Part shown: one piece after another, positions 9,201-19,118 of the stretch
Position numbering within the stretch: position 1 is the stretch's first letter
Layout: the number at the start of each line of letters is the position of its first letter
Source: Intoshia linei
Taxonomy: Eukaryota; Orthonectida; Rhopaluridae
Assembly (NCBI GenBank): GCA_001642005.1
Contig: LWCA01000399.1
Span: 1 to 28,902 of the forward strand
DNA: 28,902 nt
Reading direction: 5' to 3'
The notes under the pieces: generated by a model
The model's input: only the letters and a program-made list of their open reading frames with translations
Told to the model about the DNA's origin: nothing
Database searches by the model: none
Made by a program: the position numbers and the translations under genes

Positions 9201-12200
9201 GGTGTATAATTAATAAAAAAACATAATTATTGGAAATAAAAAAGTACATATTATATTAATTACATGTCAATCTTATCGTATATAAATCTCGATATACCAA
9301 AATTGATTTTAATTAAATTTTCTAAGATACGATAGAATGCGTTGACCTCATAATCTTTTTTGTGGTAACTAAGTGCATAAAGTATCTTTAATTATATAAT
9401 ATGCTGCACAATATTTTTGTGTGTGTGTCCCACTTTATTTCAATAACTACCAGTCTTAAAATTTTATAAAGTGCACATTTCAATTACAGTTTTTTCCGGG
9501 ATTGTTAGCAAAATAAATTTCAACCTCCAAACTCATATCTTACGTATCAAAAATCTTAATTGTCTTTTTTTGAAATTCACACGAATTGAAAAATTTAAAA
9601 AAATATATACGCTGATACGGATTTTAAAATCTTAAACATTATTATAAATTTAAATGTAAAAAAATTATATTATCAGGGCCAAAACCACAAATTACCTTTC
9701 TTTTTTTAAAATAAAGTTAATTAATTTAAATTCAAATTAATTTTAGTATTGATATATTTTTTTCCGAAAAAATTTTATTAAAACAAAAAATGTGAAATAA
9801 ATAAAAGTCCGAAAATTAAAAAAAAATCATTCTGATAGAGCTTATTTATGTTGATATAAATACAAAAGTTCAACCCGAGAAATCTACACATTCCCGATGA
9901 AAAATAATTTTTAATATATTATCAATCAATATTTTTCAAATATTTCGATTAAAATAAAAATTGAAAATGTAAATATTGATACTACAATTTCAAAAAAATG
10001 TGCAGTGAACGTCTACACATTTTCAATAAAGAAATATGGGTGAAATTCTATATAATTCATTTCTTCGGAATTTTTTTCATTATTACACAATTTTCAAATT
10101 CTCATTTTCAAAAAATTTTGAATAAAATTTAAATAAAAACTAATAACTGTATAATAAATTAAAAAAATGGGATAACAACTGTTTTTAAAATTATTTACGC
10201 AAATGTTAACAAAAAAATTAAAATAGAATAATTTACTTTAAAATAAAAAGTAATGTGACATGATGGTTCCACCTGAACAAGTTTCGGAACCACTCCTTTA
10301 AAGGATTGATAATAGTCAATAGTAGGATTTTTAATTTAGATTTTAACATTAATTTATTTTTTTGGTAGAATAAAAATCTGCCCTCGGCAGAGCTAGGTGA
10401 TGTTGGTACGTAGTACATAACAGTCAATCTAGTTACATATAATACATGCAGGTATACTATATTCCCTATACCTGTATGCTATAACAGTGATTCTCAAACT
10501 TTGAATCCGCAGGCCACTTTGTAATCTTTTTGAAATTTTTTATCGTCCGCCGAATATTTTTAATGATTTTGAAAATGTTTTGGCTTTGTTTAAAAAATTT
10601 TTATTTCATAAATGTTTTAACAATAAAATAAAAATTGTGACCCGCGATAGTTCTAAATTATGTTATATTGATAAAATGTGGAAGTTCTAAAAAAAAATTG
10701 TGAACTTACAGGTATACAATGAGCATCAAAATTAACTCAATTTTTCTAAAGTTATAAGTCTCTAGGCGGATTGCTGTTTTGAATGTTCTGATATTATATA
10801 CGTTTGAACTATTACTAATTAGCATCAAATATATTGTGATCGAAATTATATATGAATTTTTTTTGATAATATTGATTTGTTTTGTAGTAAAATTCTATAA
10901 AATTTTCTCTTCCGGTAAAAAATAATTTTCCATAATAATTATCCAATGTTTTGCTATTATTGTAATATGAATTTATATCAATATATTCAGTTTGATTTAA
11001 ATGTTGGAATAGTTTTTGCTTAATATATTCGTTTATCCATTTACTTTTTAATATTCCCAATTTTGTACTATTCACTAGTTTATTAAATACAGAATACCCA
11101 AATGCATCTAGCTTTTTAATATTTCTAAATTTAAATTAAAATTCACATTAAATAATTAATATGCTACATAATTACAATTCACTCAAATAAGCAGCACTTA
11201 CAGCAATTGGCATAATTTTTTCAATGATTAAAATACAAGAAACTTTATTTTTGTATCGATATGTAGCTTTCTGTTTTTTATACGTTTGCCATATATAGGC
11301 TTGCCGTTTGTTGTAAAATGGAGCAATTTTCAAAAAAGACGACCACAATAAAATGTCATTAATAACACTATATACTATGTATTAATGTATATTTTATATT
11401 AGTATTTAAATTTTTTAAAGTAAAGTAAATTAAATTTACCTTGACGATGTGGTATTGATGAGTTTTTCAAATTCATTAAAATATGCTATATTTCTAAAAA
11501 CAACATAGTCAGAATCTTGGATACTTTGAAATGTTTGCGATAAAAACAGTTTAAAATTAATCTAAAGTTTTAATTAATATTTTTGAATAAGTGATTACCT
11601 TATTAGTTTGTAAACCGTTTAAATATTTAAAATTATATAATTTTTCATGATCATTATCTTTTGAAGAAGTCATAATGTGGTTCAGTTTTGTTTGAAAATG
11701 TATAATTTCATCAATCGATTTTTCTACTTTTAATTGAGAAACATTAAAACCTATATTTTGAAGAGATTTTTTGATAAAGGTTTTGTACTTAACCTTGTCT
11801 AAATTTTCTAATGGTGGCTTTGAAATCTGTTTAAATGATGTTAATTGAATAAAATTGGAAAAATAATTATTCATAATATATTATGATAGAAGTAGAAATT
11901 ATTTATATGGGTATTAGGGCAATTCCATTTTTAAATCAAATTAGTATTAAAATTTTATATTAAATATTAAAATAATATAATGAGCGCCGTTTAATTTCGT
12001 GAAGAATCATGTCAATAGTTTAATTTATGTTGAATATAAGCTTATTTTATTTTACTTTTTCGACTTTACCAACACTGTTTTAGTAATCTTAATATTTTAT
12101 GTTTCCATAGATACTTACGGTAACTTAAGGTAACTATTATTTTGATTCACGCCATTTAAATTTTTTTCAAGGTGATTTTTTAACTACTATAACAGTAATA

Positions 12201-15200
12201 AATGAGTTATTAATTTGTTTTACGTAATTACAATGAAGTATACGTTATTTTAATATCTTTTACGTAGATCCAATAACTTTTAAGCTAATTATTAAAAATT
12301 ACCAATACTTTTTAAGCTAATTTTAAAAACTGATTAAAATTGTAATAATTATGTAATTTTTGAAATCTATGTGTTAATCACTTTAATATCTTCATTTTAA
12401 AAATACTTTTAAAACTTATTAGTTTACAATTTGGATTATATTACAAATTTAAATTAATAATTCATAAAAAATATCATGAATGAATTTAAAAATCTCTTAT
12501 TGCAAAAAAATTTAACCGACACTCAAGTCTATAATATGGATGAAACTGGACTTGAATGGTGGAAAATGTCTAAAACAACATTATCCACAATGTATAAGCG
12601 ACACAATAAAAAAATGGGAAAAAAAAAGTAGTAAAGACAGAATCACTATTTGTTGCACATCAAATATGGACGGCATTGATAGGCAAAAGTTAATGGTTTC
12701 GGTAAAAGTAGAAACCCTAAATGTTTCAAAGGTTATGGTCTATCTGTGTATTATACTTCCTCAAAATCCAGCTAGATTTAATAGAGATATAATATATTGG
12801 TTCTTCAGTCATTTTGTGCCTGACTCCAGGGCTCATTGTACCTCCATGGGATTGGATGACAATTGTAAAGTCCTATTGTTAATGGATCAATGTCTTACCC
12901 ATCCACCTAGCCAATTTTTATTTTCTGATAACGTGGCTGTATTATACACTCCTTCAAATACAACATTAAGACCAGGGTATAATTAAGTCGTTTAAATGTC
13001 GATACAATCAAAATTTCATCAAAACTCTTGTTTCATGGCGTGTAACTGCAGTTATAAAAAATTATACAGGCCTGAGCCTGAGATTAACTACAGTGTATTT
13101 ACGCAGGCCTAGTGAAACATTCAGGGTATTGACAAAGTATATAAATATGAAATGAATAAATGCAATAAGCAAGATCTATTGGATTGTTTGAAAAAATTTA
13201 TTAAATATTTATAATTAATATTTATTTTAGAATCTTCACGAAGAAATATAATGAGAAAATTGGAAAATAAATTAATTTGTGTTTTATTTATGTTAATACA
13301 GTAATACATTTTGTAAATATTTTATAATACGAAACTAAGGACCTCCCAATCGTATATTTCTTATATTCAAAGTCTATAGTGTAGCTGTTTCATCAATGTT
13401 GAAAATATGATCTGTATAGCCACAATATTTATTTATAGAATTCGACTATATAAACAATCGGATGTAAATAACCTTTTGTAGAATGGTTTATAGCTTGTTT
13501 TTAATTTTTCTCTGAACATACTATCGCGCCGCAATTAAAAACCCTGTCTTACATTTTAGGGCAGAACATAAACTAAAATTTTTTAATCGATTAACTTTCG
13601 TTTCTATTTCAAAATATACAATTTAAATTTCTGATTTATTACTGAAATTGATAATTATTATCTACATTTTATTTATAAATTCATGAAATATTTTTGTTCT
13701 TTCTTAAATTAGCAGCTTTTTCTTGCAAAATCTTATACTCTATAAATACTTTCAATAAGGACCCAACAAATATAAAACTATTTTTTATTGTGTGCTAAAA
13801 TTTTTTAATTGCATTCTAGTGCGCTCAATTGAAAATACTGATCTATTTATATTACAAAATATGTTGCTTACATGAATACAAGAATTCAGGGGTAATAAAT
13901 TTTGTAATAATAATCATAAGTTGAAAAAAGAATCGATTGTTTGCAATGAAACTTGTGAAAGAAACTTCTAATTCTATTAAAAATGTATATAAATTATTGA
14001 AGCTTTATACGGATAGTGATATCTTCAATATTTATGAAATAGGGTTAAACTTGATCTAGCTTCAATAACCATAAGTTCTAAAAAATCTTAAGGTAGTAAA
14101 GTAACAAATTGAGATAATGAATCTTGATATTACTCTTTATCCTGATCGAAATTTGAATATTTGTAGTGTACATTATGTTTTTCGTTAAATAAAATGAATA
14201 AACTTTCTTAACAAAAGTATTATTTGAATTAAATTCGTAAAAATTATTCACTAACAATTGTTACATTACAATTGCAAAATATAAATTGTATATTTTCAAG
14301 AAAATGTTTATGTGTTACTATAGTGTACCAATGCACCGTTAGACTAACGGTTAGATAATTTTTAGTTAGTAGATAAAGACTAGTTTATTTTTATTCTCTA
14401 CTAACGGTGCTTGACTGTACTTTTAAATAAACTTGTATTTTTTTATACTATATTGCTACATTTGAGCTGTTTAAAAATTTTTACGTTTTTGAAACATTAA
14501 GAAATATTTAAATGAATGTTTAAAATTAATGACATTTTTTAAAAACCTGTATATAAAAAATTTCCTTGGTAAAATACTGTGCCTACCCAGAAAATTTTTC
14601 TACGCCACGTCCCTGGTTTAAATCATTGCCTATTGTCAACAAAAATAATAATTATCTGATTTATTTTAAGTAATTAAATAAATTAAATTAGTTTAAAATT
14701 ACTATTTTACTGTTAAATATTTTTTCAATTTTTTTATCAAATATATGGTAAAATCGAGTTATTTAGATAAAATTAAATTTAAATTAAATTTCTCTGATGG
14801 AATATCTTAGGTGCTACTTACGCTACCCGTTTATGGGATTATATGCACGGATTACAAAATCTAATAGAATTTATTTTTTGGGATTATTCTGATTTTGAAT
14901 GATCTTTGTTATACATTTTGTAGTGATATATCGCTATTATACTAATCAAGATTCGAATATATACCAGGGTTGCCAACATTAATTATTCTTAACTCTGAGT
15001 TTTGAGCAAAGCTGAATAAAGCATGGCTGAAGCGCAGCAAAGCGTGATATAATGAAGCGTAAAAATTTTTTGTGGGTCCTCTTTTATTTTAGGTGTCTCT
15101 TTCTCCTTTTCAGCCATTTGTTGTTAAAAGATGCTAAGTACGATCGTTTTTGCGTCTTAGGAGTTTCATTTTCACGATTCTTTCAGACATTTTTTACTTA

Positions 15201-17857
15201 AACTACATGTAAAGAATTATTGTCATAAAAATCAAAAATAATAAAATAAAAAAGTATTACTCAATAATCTGGCACGATGAAACAAATTTACAGTGAAAAA
15301 TATAGGTGTCACTATGTAATGGAATAAAATTAAATAATATAAATAAAATATGTCTGATCTGATGATTTTGATTGAAATAATTAAATTACCCTGAGAAATA
15401 TCACTAAACCCTGATTCCTGAGTTGAATTAAAAACCCGTATTCTCAGGGGGAAAATAACACAGTTGGCAACTTTAATATATACTTTTGATATAACTTATT
15501 TGTGGTGTCTAACTGGCAGAGTGGTTATAGTGATATAATTGTATTCTGCGTGGCTAGGTTCGAATCGAGATTCGGACATCTTTTTATTTAAGATGAACTT
15601 ATCAGAGTTCTTATCTGCCAATCGTTAAACATTTACTGACATAATTAAGTTAAAATTAAAATACTGACATTATGCAAATGACATACAAAATGACATGGTG
15701 ATTACAAAATTTTCAATTTTTGAGCTTAGACACATTTAATTTTTTCTAATCTACGATCGACTGATCAAATAAACAATTTGATGGTCAATCATTGTTCTAA
15801 CATCGTTAACCTACTAAAAATAGTAATAATTCTAACAATAATGATATAAATTTAATAAGTAATAAACTACAGTTCACATTTCTAAAATAATAATTATCAT
15901 ATGCGTTTTAAAAAATAGGCGGAGAAAATTTCAATTAAATGTATTAATTTTGGCATATTCGTGATCAGCACAGTAGCATAATCGGGTGTATAACTCATAA
16001 AAATGATTTTATAAATACATTTGGTAACGAGATAATGATATTAAGTACTAGCAGTAACTTCATTAGTGTACTACTAGAAACTTATATATCAAACATTATA
16101 TTTGATGTAGAAAATGAATTAACATAATATATTCATTTTAAAGTGAAGTGAGTTAAACGATAGTTACTCTTAAGTTGCTCTATCGTTACTAGCATACAAA
16201 ACCACACCTATATGCAAATATACTTTTAGTTTTTTAAAAAAATGAACACCCTAATATACGTGTATTATTAAACTTAATTTATACTTTGAAATCATATAAA
16301 CTTTTTTTAATGTAAGATAATTTTAACTTTTTCTTAATTACTACAACGATGTCTTAATATTAATAATAATTATTCACAAATATTTCAAATATAATAACTT
16401 ATTATATTTGGAATGATATTGAATCCCTGATTTATATATTTGTAACACTTACAATTATTATCCGTTTACCTTTAAACGAGTATGATGAAATTTTAAATCC
16501 GTACACAAAGCCTGTATACTTGAACAAATTCACCATTGTATGTTCAATATTGCGCTTTTTAAATCGTTCATCAAATGAATAATATGTTTCAAATATATCA
16601 AACATTTTCAAGTAATTTTTCGGTGGTTCACTATTTTGACAAGATTTGTAAATTGCTGATAATTTAATCATTGCTTCGGACGGTTTTTTTTTATATTCAT
16701 ATGGCGTTTCATCAAGTTTCTGTGAATAATAAATGTTAAAGACAATTTATATCCAGATGATAAATAATTATTTATCATTATAATTATTATAATACATTAA
16801 TTGTATCGTAAATCAATATACAGTTAACTCTGGTTTAGTGCGATTAATAAATCAAATAAATACCAAAGGTATACTAACAAAAATCGTACTAATCAAATTA
16901 TATAACCCTTAAAGTATAAATGTAAGGCTAACACAATGATTTCAGTATCCGGAAAATTTTTATTACTTTTGTTAATAGTTTGTTAGTTAAATGTGCGGTA
17001 TTTACATTTAAAAATATATAACACAGGTTGGGATTCCGAATATCGTCAACAGTGGTTAAAAGACAGTGTGAATACTTATTTGACAATGTTAAACTGGAAA
17101 GTTTTTAATGTGCACAAGGCTTATGTTAAAACCAACATTTTGTGAATGCATTTAAATTTACTGTTGTTATATTTGTATGTTTTATATAATGTAGAATCGA
17201 ACCTAGCAAGTTCGGGACAGACCGAAAATCAAAAATAGCCAAACAAAAAAAATTCCAGAAATGAATTGAAGTGTCGATAGCTCCTAGCCACCTCATTAAA
17301 GATCACTATGTAATTAAGTTGAAATTTTAAATTTAGCACACAAAATGGTTATGATATTTAAGAATATATTTGACACTGGTAGTGTGTGTATTGTTTATTA
17401 AATTTTTTTTTAATTTAGAATTTAAATGATACCTTTCGTATGATGAGAATATTTTGATTCATCATGATTGACAAATAATTTTTAAGTTGATAACTTGATG
17501 AAATATTGTTCGTATTGTCAAAATTGCCACACGCATAATTGTAAAAATTATCACAGGGATCGACACTATGATTCATCATTTTATACATTTGCGCACTCAA
17601 TTCTATACATTTACTAAATTTGCAGATAGTCGTCTAAAATATTCATTAATTATGTTCAATAACTTGTGAATATGCACGTATAACGATAAGCGTATAAATC
17701 AGAGGTTATTTTTTATGATTACCTTTTTTGATTTTGTAACAGTCTTGCCGAAGTAAGCCATTAATGATGCTATAATTATTCCTATAATTAGAAGACATAT
17801 AACGATGTACAACAATTTGTTTTTCAAGGATTGTTTGGATTTTCTATTTTTAACCAT
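6275..17857 (-). CDS. Neprilysin-like M13 zinc metallopeptidase, 12 exons, 692 aa
   Basis: Exons in transcript order: 17857-17723, 17633-17433, 16719-16453, 11826-11599, 11561-11440, 11367-11176, 11124-10816, 9368-9264, 7328-7258, 7164-6878, 6479-6418, 6374-6275. Every junction is GT-AG, every phase agrees, and the total is 2079 nt with no internal stop. Residues 1-14 are a basic cytoplasmic tail and about 15-36 a membrane anchor (LLYIVICLLIIGIIIA), giving a type II membrane protein. The ectodomain starts with CKFSKC and DPCDNFYNYACGNF (residues 70-83). Substrate-site NAFY is at 494-497. Zinc ligands are H534 and H538 with catalytic E535 (GHEFAH), plus E593 in ENIAD (D597 present). The transition-state residues H654 and R660 lie in HSPKSIR, and the C-terminus is KCELY. 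M13 enzymes cut short peptides outside the cell. Divergent points: the usual PAGILQ block reads INFGISR, and the GWP region of exon 3 is poorly conserved. Length is normal for the family. The gene looks intact; expression is unproven. Confidence 0.88.
6676..6851. mobile_element. pogo/Tigger-like MITE in neprilysin intron 10
   Basis: The element is 176 bp, flanked by TA on both sides (6674-6675 and 6852-6853). The left end reads TAGTCAAAATCTCATTTAA and the right end, reverse-complemented, CAGTCTAAATCTCATTTAA. The terminal repeat continues imperfectly as CGAA/TGAA. It encodes nothing. TA duplication and a CAGT-type end fit the pogo/Tigger branch of Tc1/mariner; the family is inferred. It makes up about 45% of the 398-nt intron 10. 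Confidence 0.65.
7376..9204 (-). mobile_element. Tc1-like transposon filling neprilysin intron 8
   Basis: The left end CAGCCCGACAAAATCTTAG and the right end (reverse complement CACCCTTGACAAAACGTTAG) form imperfect terminal repeats that continue to AGCACC/AACACC. TA flanks both ends (7374-7375 and 9205-9206). A second, inner pair GCGACAAAAG lies at 7561-7570 and, inverted, at 8719-8728. This resembles the paired direct repeats inside the inverted repeats of some Tc1 elements. The transposase gene lies between the inner pair on the minus strand. Removing the element and one TA would reduce intron 8 (7329-9263) from 1935 to about 104 nt, close to the gene's other small introns. Confidence 0.8.
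7639..8628 (-). pseudogene. Tc1/mariner-family transposase, two frameshifts
   Basis: Transposase of the DDE type, which would cut and rejoin element ends at TA sites. The likely start is the second Met (8619, MSKGKYL), followed by an N-terminal helix-turn-helix region (SQSKIAITLARNRKCIQTY). The catalytic core has the first Asp in QICFSDKN, the second in RIFQQDNASIHA, and the Glu in CSPDLNPIENIWEM, so the DDE triad is present. A 1-nt indel near 8165-8178 splits the frame between FSDKN and DGPDGY. A second near 7683-7690 separates MPSRIF from the usual C-terminal NKGGRTHY, which is found in another frame and ends at TAA 7639. The rest is well preserved, suggesting a fairly young but dead copy. 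Confidence 0.85.
9369..10246. other. Left part of neprilysin intron 7, no clear content
   Basis: AT-rich intronic sequence between exon 8 and the repeats at 10247-10790. I found no coding frame or paired terminal repeat. Confidence 0.5.
10247..10425 (-). repeat. Dispersed repeat, copy 1 (partner at 26718-26902), possibly hAT-derived
   Basis: Read on the minus strand, this aligns with 26718-26902 on the plus strand. Shared words include TTGACTGTT, GTACT, CTAGCTCTGCCGAG, a CCAAAAA run and CTATTATCAAT. The lower-coordinate end resembles a hAT terminus (GTTCCACC..GAACAAG, then GGAACCACT). A weak ALPS/LLSIL-type reading resembles a decayed hAT C-terminal domain, but stops prevent a firm call. It sits in neprilysin intron 7. 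Confidence 0.45.
10485..10790. mobile_element. Non-autonomous hAT-like element in neprilysin intron 7
   Basis: The left end CAGTGATTCTCAAACTTTG is a typical hAT terminal sequence and is followed by AATCCGCAGGCC. Near 10765-10785 an inverted counterpart (CAAAACAGCAATCCGCC after reverse complement) marks the other side. No 8-bp target duplication could be identified, so the right boundary is approximate. A 9-bp hairpin (GGTATA arms, 10450-10475) lies just outside on the left. Confidence 0.5.
12476..13152 (+). pseudogene. pogo/Tigger-type DDE transposase remnant
   Basis: This is a fragment of the DDE_1 catalytic domain. It reads NLTDTQVYNMDETGLEWW (first catalytic Asp in MDETG), then after a frameshift near 12600-12630 SSKDRITICCTSNMDG, ARFNRDIIYWFFSHFVP and KVLLLMDQCLTHPP (second Asp). 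The block LYTPSNTTLRPG follows. After another 1-nt shift at about 12978 comes IIKSFKCRYNQNFIKTLVSW and a tail ending near 13152. The acidic residue expected in the PxDQG region is missing. The N-terminal DNA-binding part is absent. It lies in neprilysin intron 3, antisense to the gene. It may relate to the pogo-like terminal repeats at 14417 and 6676, but this is inference. Confidence 0.75.
13153..14320. other. Middle of neprilysin intron 3, no clear content
   Basis: AT-rich sequence with no coding frame, terminal repeat or RNA-like fold that I can support. Confidence 0.5.
14333..14410. repeat. Inverted repeat, possibly a tiny pogo-like MITE
   Basis: The 10-nt arm GCACCGTTAG at 14333-14342 is the exact complement of CTAACGGTGC at 14401-14410. 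The right side continues as TTGACTG followed by TA (14418-14419), so reverse-complemented it reads CAGTCAAGCACCGTTAG next to TA, a pogo/Tigger-like end. The left side (GTACCAATGCACCGTTAG) is a degraded version. It could be a very small MITE or the right terminus of the pogo remnant at 12476-13152. Confidence 0.4.
14965..15475. mobile_element. Non-autonomous hAT element with perfect 8-bp target duplication
   Basis: The left end is CAGGGTTGCCAAC and the right end, reverse-complemented, is TAAAGTTGCCAAC. Both sides are flanked by the same 8 bases, ATATATAC (14957-14964 and 15476-15483). An 8-bp duplication with CAGGG-type ends is diagnostic of hAT elements. The 511-bp interior encodes no protein. 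It has a subterminal cluster of AGC/AAGC words (about 15005-15060) that could be transposase-binding sites. It lies in neprilysin intron 3. Confidence 0.8.
15504..15585 (+). pseudogene. tRNA-like sequence (degenerate tRNA or SINE head) with T5 tract
   Basis: An A-box-like TGGCAGAGTGG and a B-box GGTTCGAATCG are spaced as in a tRNA gene, and TTTTT follows directly at 15581-15585, as in a pol III terminator. GGTGTCT at 15504-15510 can pair with GGACATC at 15574-15580 as a 7-bp acceptor stem with two wobbles. That register does not leave a proper T-stem, and the anticodon stem is weak. The AGTGGTTA D-loop resembles serine/leucine tRNAs. A decayed tRNA or the head of a SINE is more likely than a working tRNA. 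Confidence 0.45.
15972..16105 (+). repeat. Inverted dispersed repeat, arm 1 (partner at 19259-19421)
   Basis: This aligns with the reverse complement of 19259-19421. Shared stretches include TAATCGGGTGTATA, AACTCATAAAAAT, ACGAGATAATGATATTAAG, AGTAACTTCA and GTGTACTACTAGAAAC with TTATATATCAAA. The partner has two small insertions. The two arms face each other across the first three neprilysin exons. The element class is unknown. A separate 8-bp hairpin (AACGATAG and CTATCGTT) follows at about 16155-16190. Confidence 0.65.
16821..16925. repeat. Possible pogo-like element end in neprilysin intron 2
   Basis: TA is followed by CAGTTAACTCTGGTTTAG, a pogo/Tigger-type terminus. GATTAATAAATC and, further on, ATCGTACTAATC give a loosely inverted interior. 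No matching right terminus was found. Confidence 0.3.
17195..17352 (+). repeat. Dispersed repeat, copy 2 (partner at 2517-2666)
   Basis: Collinear partner of 2517-2666, with TCGAACCTA, GTTCGGGACA, CCTCATT and a closing AGCACACAAAATGGTTATGA. It lies inside intron 2 of the neprilysin gene (16720-17432). It is non-coding and of unknown class. Confidence 0.5.
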
Positions 17858-18690
17858 ATGATAGATTAGATATAACCTTTATAACGTATTTCTATATGAA
17901 ATGCTAAATCCAATGAAGTTTTAAACAAAATTACAACTGCAGTGTGTCAATATTTAATAATGTTAATAAACATTCCAATGCCAGAAAAACGACGTAATTG
18001 TATTAATTAAATAACGTGAGGTTATATTAAAATTAAGAAATTTTACGATTGAAACGAATAGTTATTTAAATTATTGAAAAATAATTAGTTAATTGTTTGT
18101 TAAAAAATTATTTTTCAATTAATTTATTTATATGAAATAATTGCAATTAATTAAAGATTGATAACAATATCATAATCATTTTTAAAAAACCGTCATGTGG
18201 TTATAATGAATATACTAAAATGCTGTTTGTTCGAAGTACATAAAAATCAAGCTAGTAGGTTAAATACATCATTTTTCTGGTAACAAATGCGTTTCTATTT
18301 TTCTAAAATTGCATTTTTGTAACCATAAGAAATTATGATATTTATCCAAATAATAGACGCAATATAGTATAAACTTAAATAATGATAAATTTTTCTATTG
18401 ATACACTTTTATTTTGACGAAGGCACTGATTATGTAGTGCTATTCATATAAATTATTTAACTATATTAGCATTATTTATTTTTAAGTAATAAGCATATGG
18501 CTAAAACTATCTAAGAACATAAAATGTATAATACTTTTAAAAGATTTTATTATATTGTATATATTATTATTAGCCAATTGAAATTACTTTAGAAAGTATA
18601 TTTAGTATAGATGTTACCGTTCGATTGGAGTTTCAGTCATTCTTTAGAATGACTGTTCGTTGATATCAACTATCTTTGTGAGAATGTTAG
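17858..18690. other. Region upstream of the neprilysin start codon
   Basis: No upstream coding exon is seen. TATAAAGG on the minus strand (17876-17883) lies only about 20 nt before the ATG. As a TATA box it would put transcription start at or past the ATG, so it is probably not the promoter. The true promoter or a non-coding first exon may lie further up. A near-perfect 22-nt palindrome lies at 18634-18655. Confidence 0.4.
18634..18655. repeat. 22-nt palindrome (10-bp arms)
   Basis: CAGTCATTCT at 18634-18643 is the exact complement of AGAATGACTG at 18646-18655, with TT between. It could be a hairpin or a dimeric protein-binding site upstream of the neprilysin gene, or the fused ends of a small CAGT-type element. 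Nothing in the sequence decides among these. Confidence 0.6.
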
Positions 18691-18699
18691 AAAATTCTC

Positions 18700-18910
18700 C
18701 TTTATTCCTATTAACCGCAGGTATCGAAATAGTCACATAAAAAGTGAATCAGCTTTTTCTTTGGTCATAGACACATAAAATAAAACTGTTATCCACTCCT
18801 TTTTTGTTTTACTACAAATATTACCATTTCAGAAGTGGCTAGAGTTTTGTTAGCTCCCCGTTTATAGTATAATTTAGTTTTATCACAATTCTATACATCG
18901 TCTGGCTTAT
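18700..18910 (-). pseudogene. Possible P-element/THAP9-like transposase fragment
   Basis: Reading from 18910 down, one frame gives NKPDDV, a stop, NCDKTKLYYKRGANK and TLATSEMVIFVVKQKRSG. After another stop and a shift comes YVSMTKEKADSLFM, a stop, and LFRYLRLIGIK. The order resembles the VFMVRGL..WKQP.. and KADxL..LI...L..IG blocks of P-element-type transposases. There are several stops and at least one frameshift. The match is short and made from memory, so it is tentative. Confidence 0.35.
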
Positions 18911-19118
18911 TTTCAGAAGCTTTCTTTTTATTATATTATTCCAAAAAGAATTTGAAACGTTTATTAAAAAATGCAGTTGGAAAAAAGTGATTTTTAGAAA
19001 TAACTCAATACTGACGTAAAAAATAGAAATTTTGGCCCATATAATACTTGTTATAATTTTAATTAGTTGTAACGAAGTTTCTGTATATATTTACGTAAGA
19101 TTTTTCCAATAAACCTTC

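Noticed and set aside
10233-10427. Minus-strand open frame as a protein
   Set aside because: It coincides with a dispersed repeat also found at 26718-26902, where this frame is not kept.
11827-11874. ATG at 11874 as the start of a separate small neprilysin-like gene
   Set aside because: An acceptor (TTTAAACAG) at 11827-11835 joins exon 3 to exon 4 in phase. Sequence upstream of it is intron.
15504-15580. Functional tRNA gene
   Set aside because: The T-stem and anticodon stem do not pair in the register set by the acceptor stem, and no normal anticodon loop can be placed.
17876-17883. TATAAAGG as the neprilysin TATA box
   Set aside because: It lies only about 20 nt before the ATG, so transcription would start at or after the start codon. 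AT-rich DNA gives such words often.
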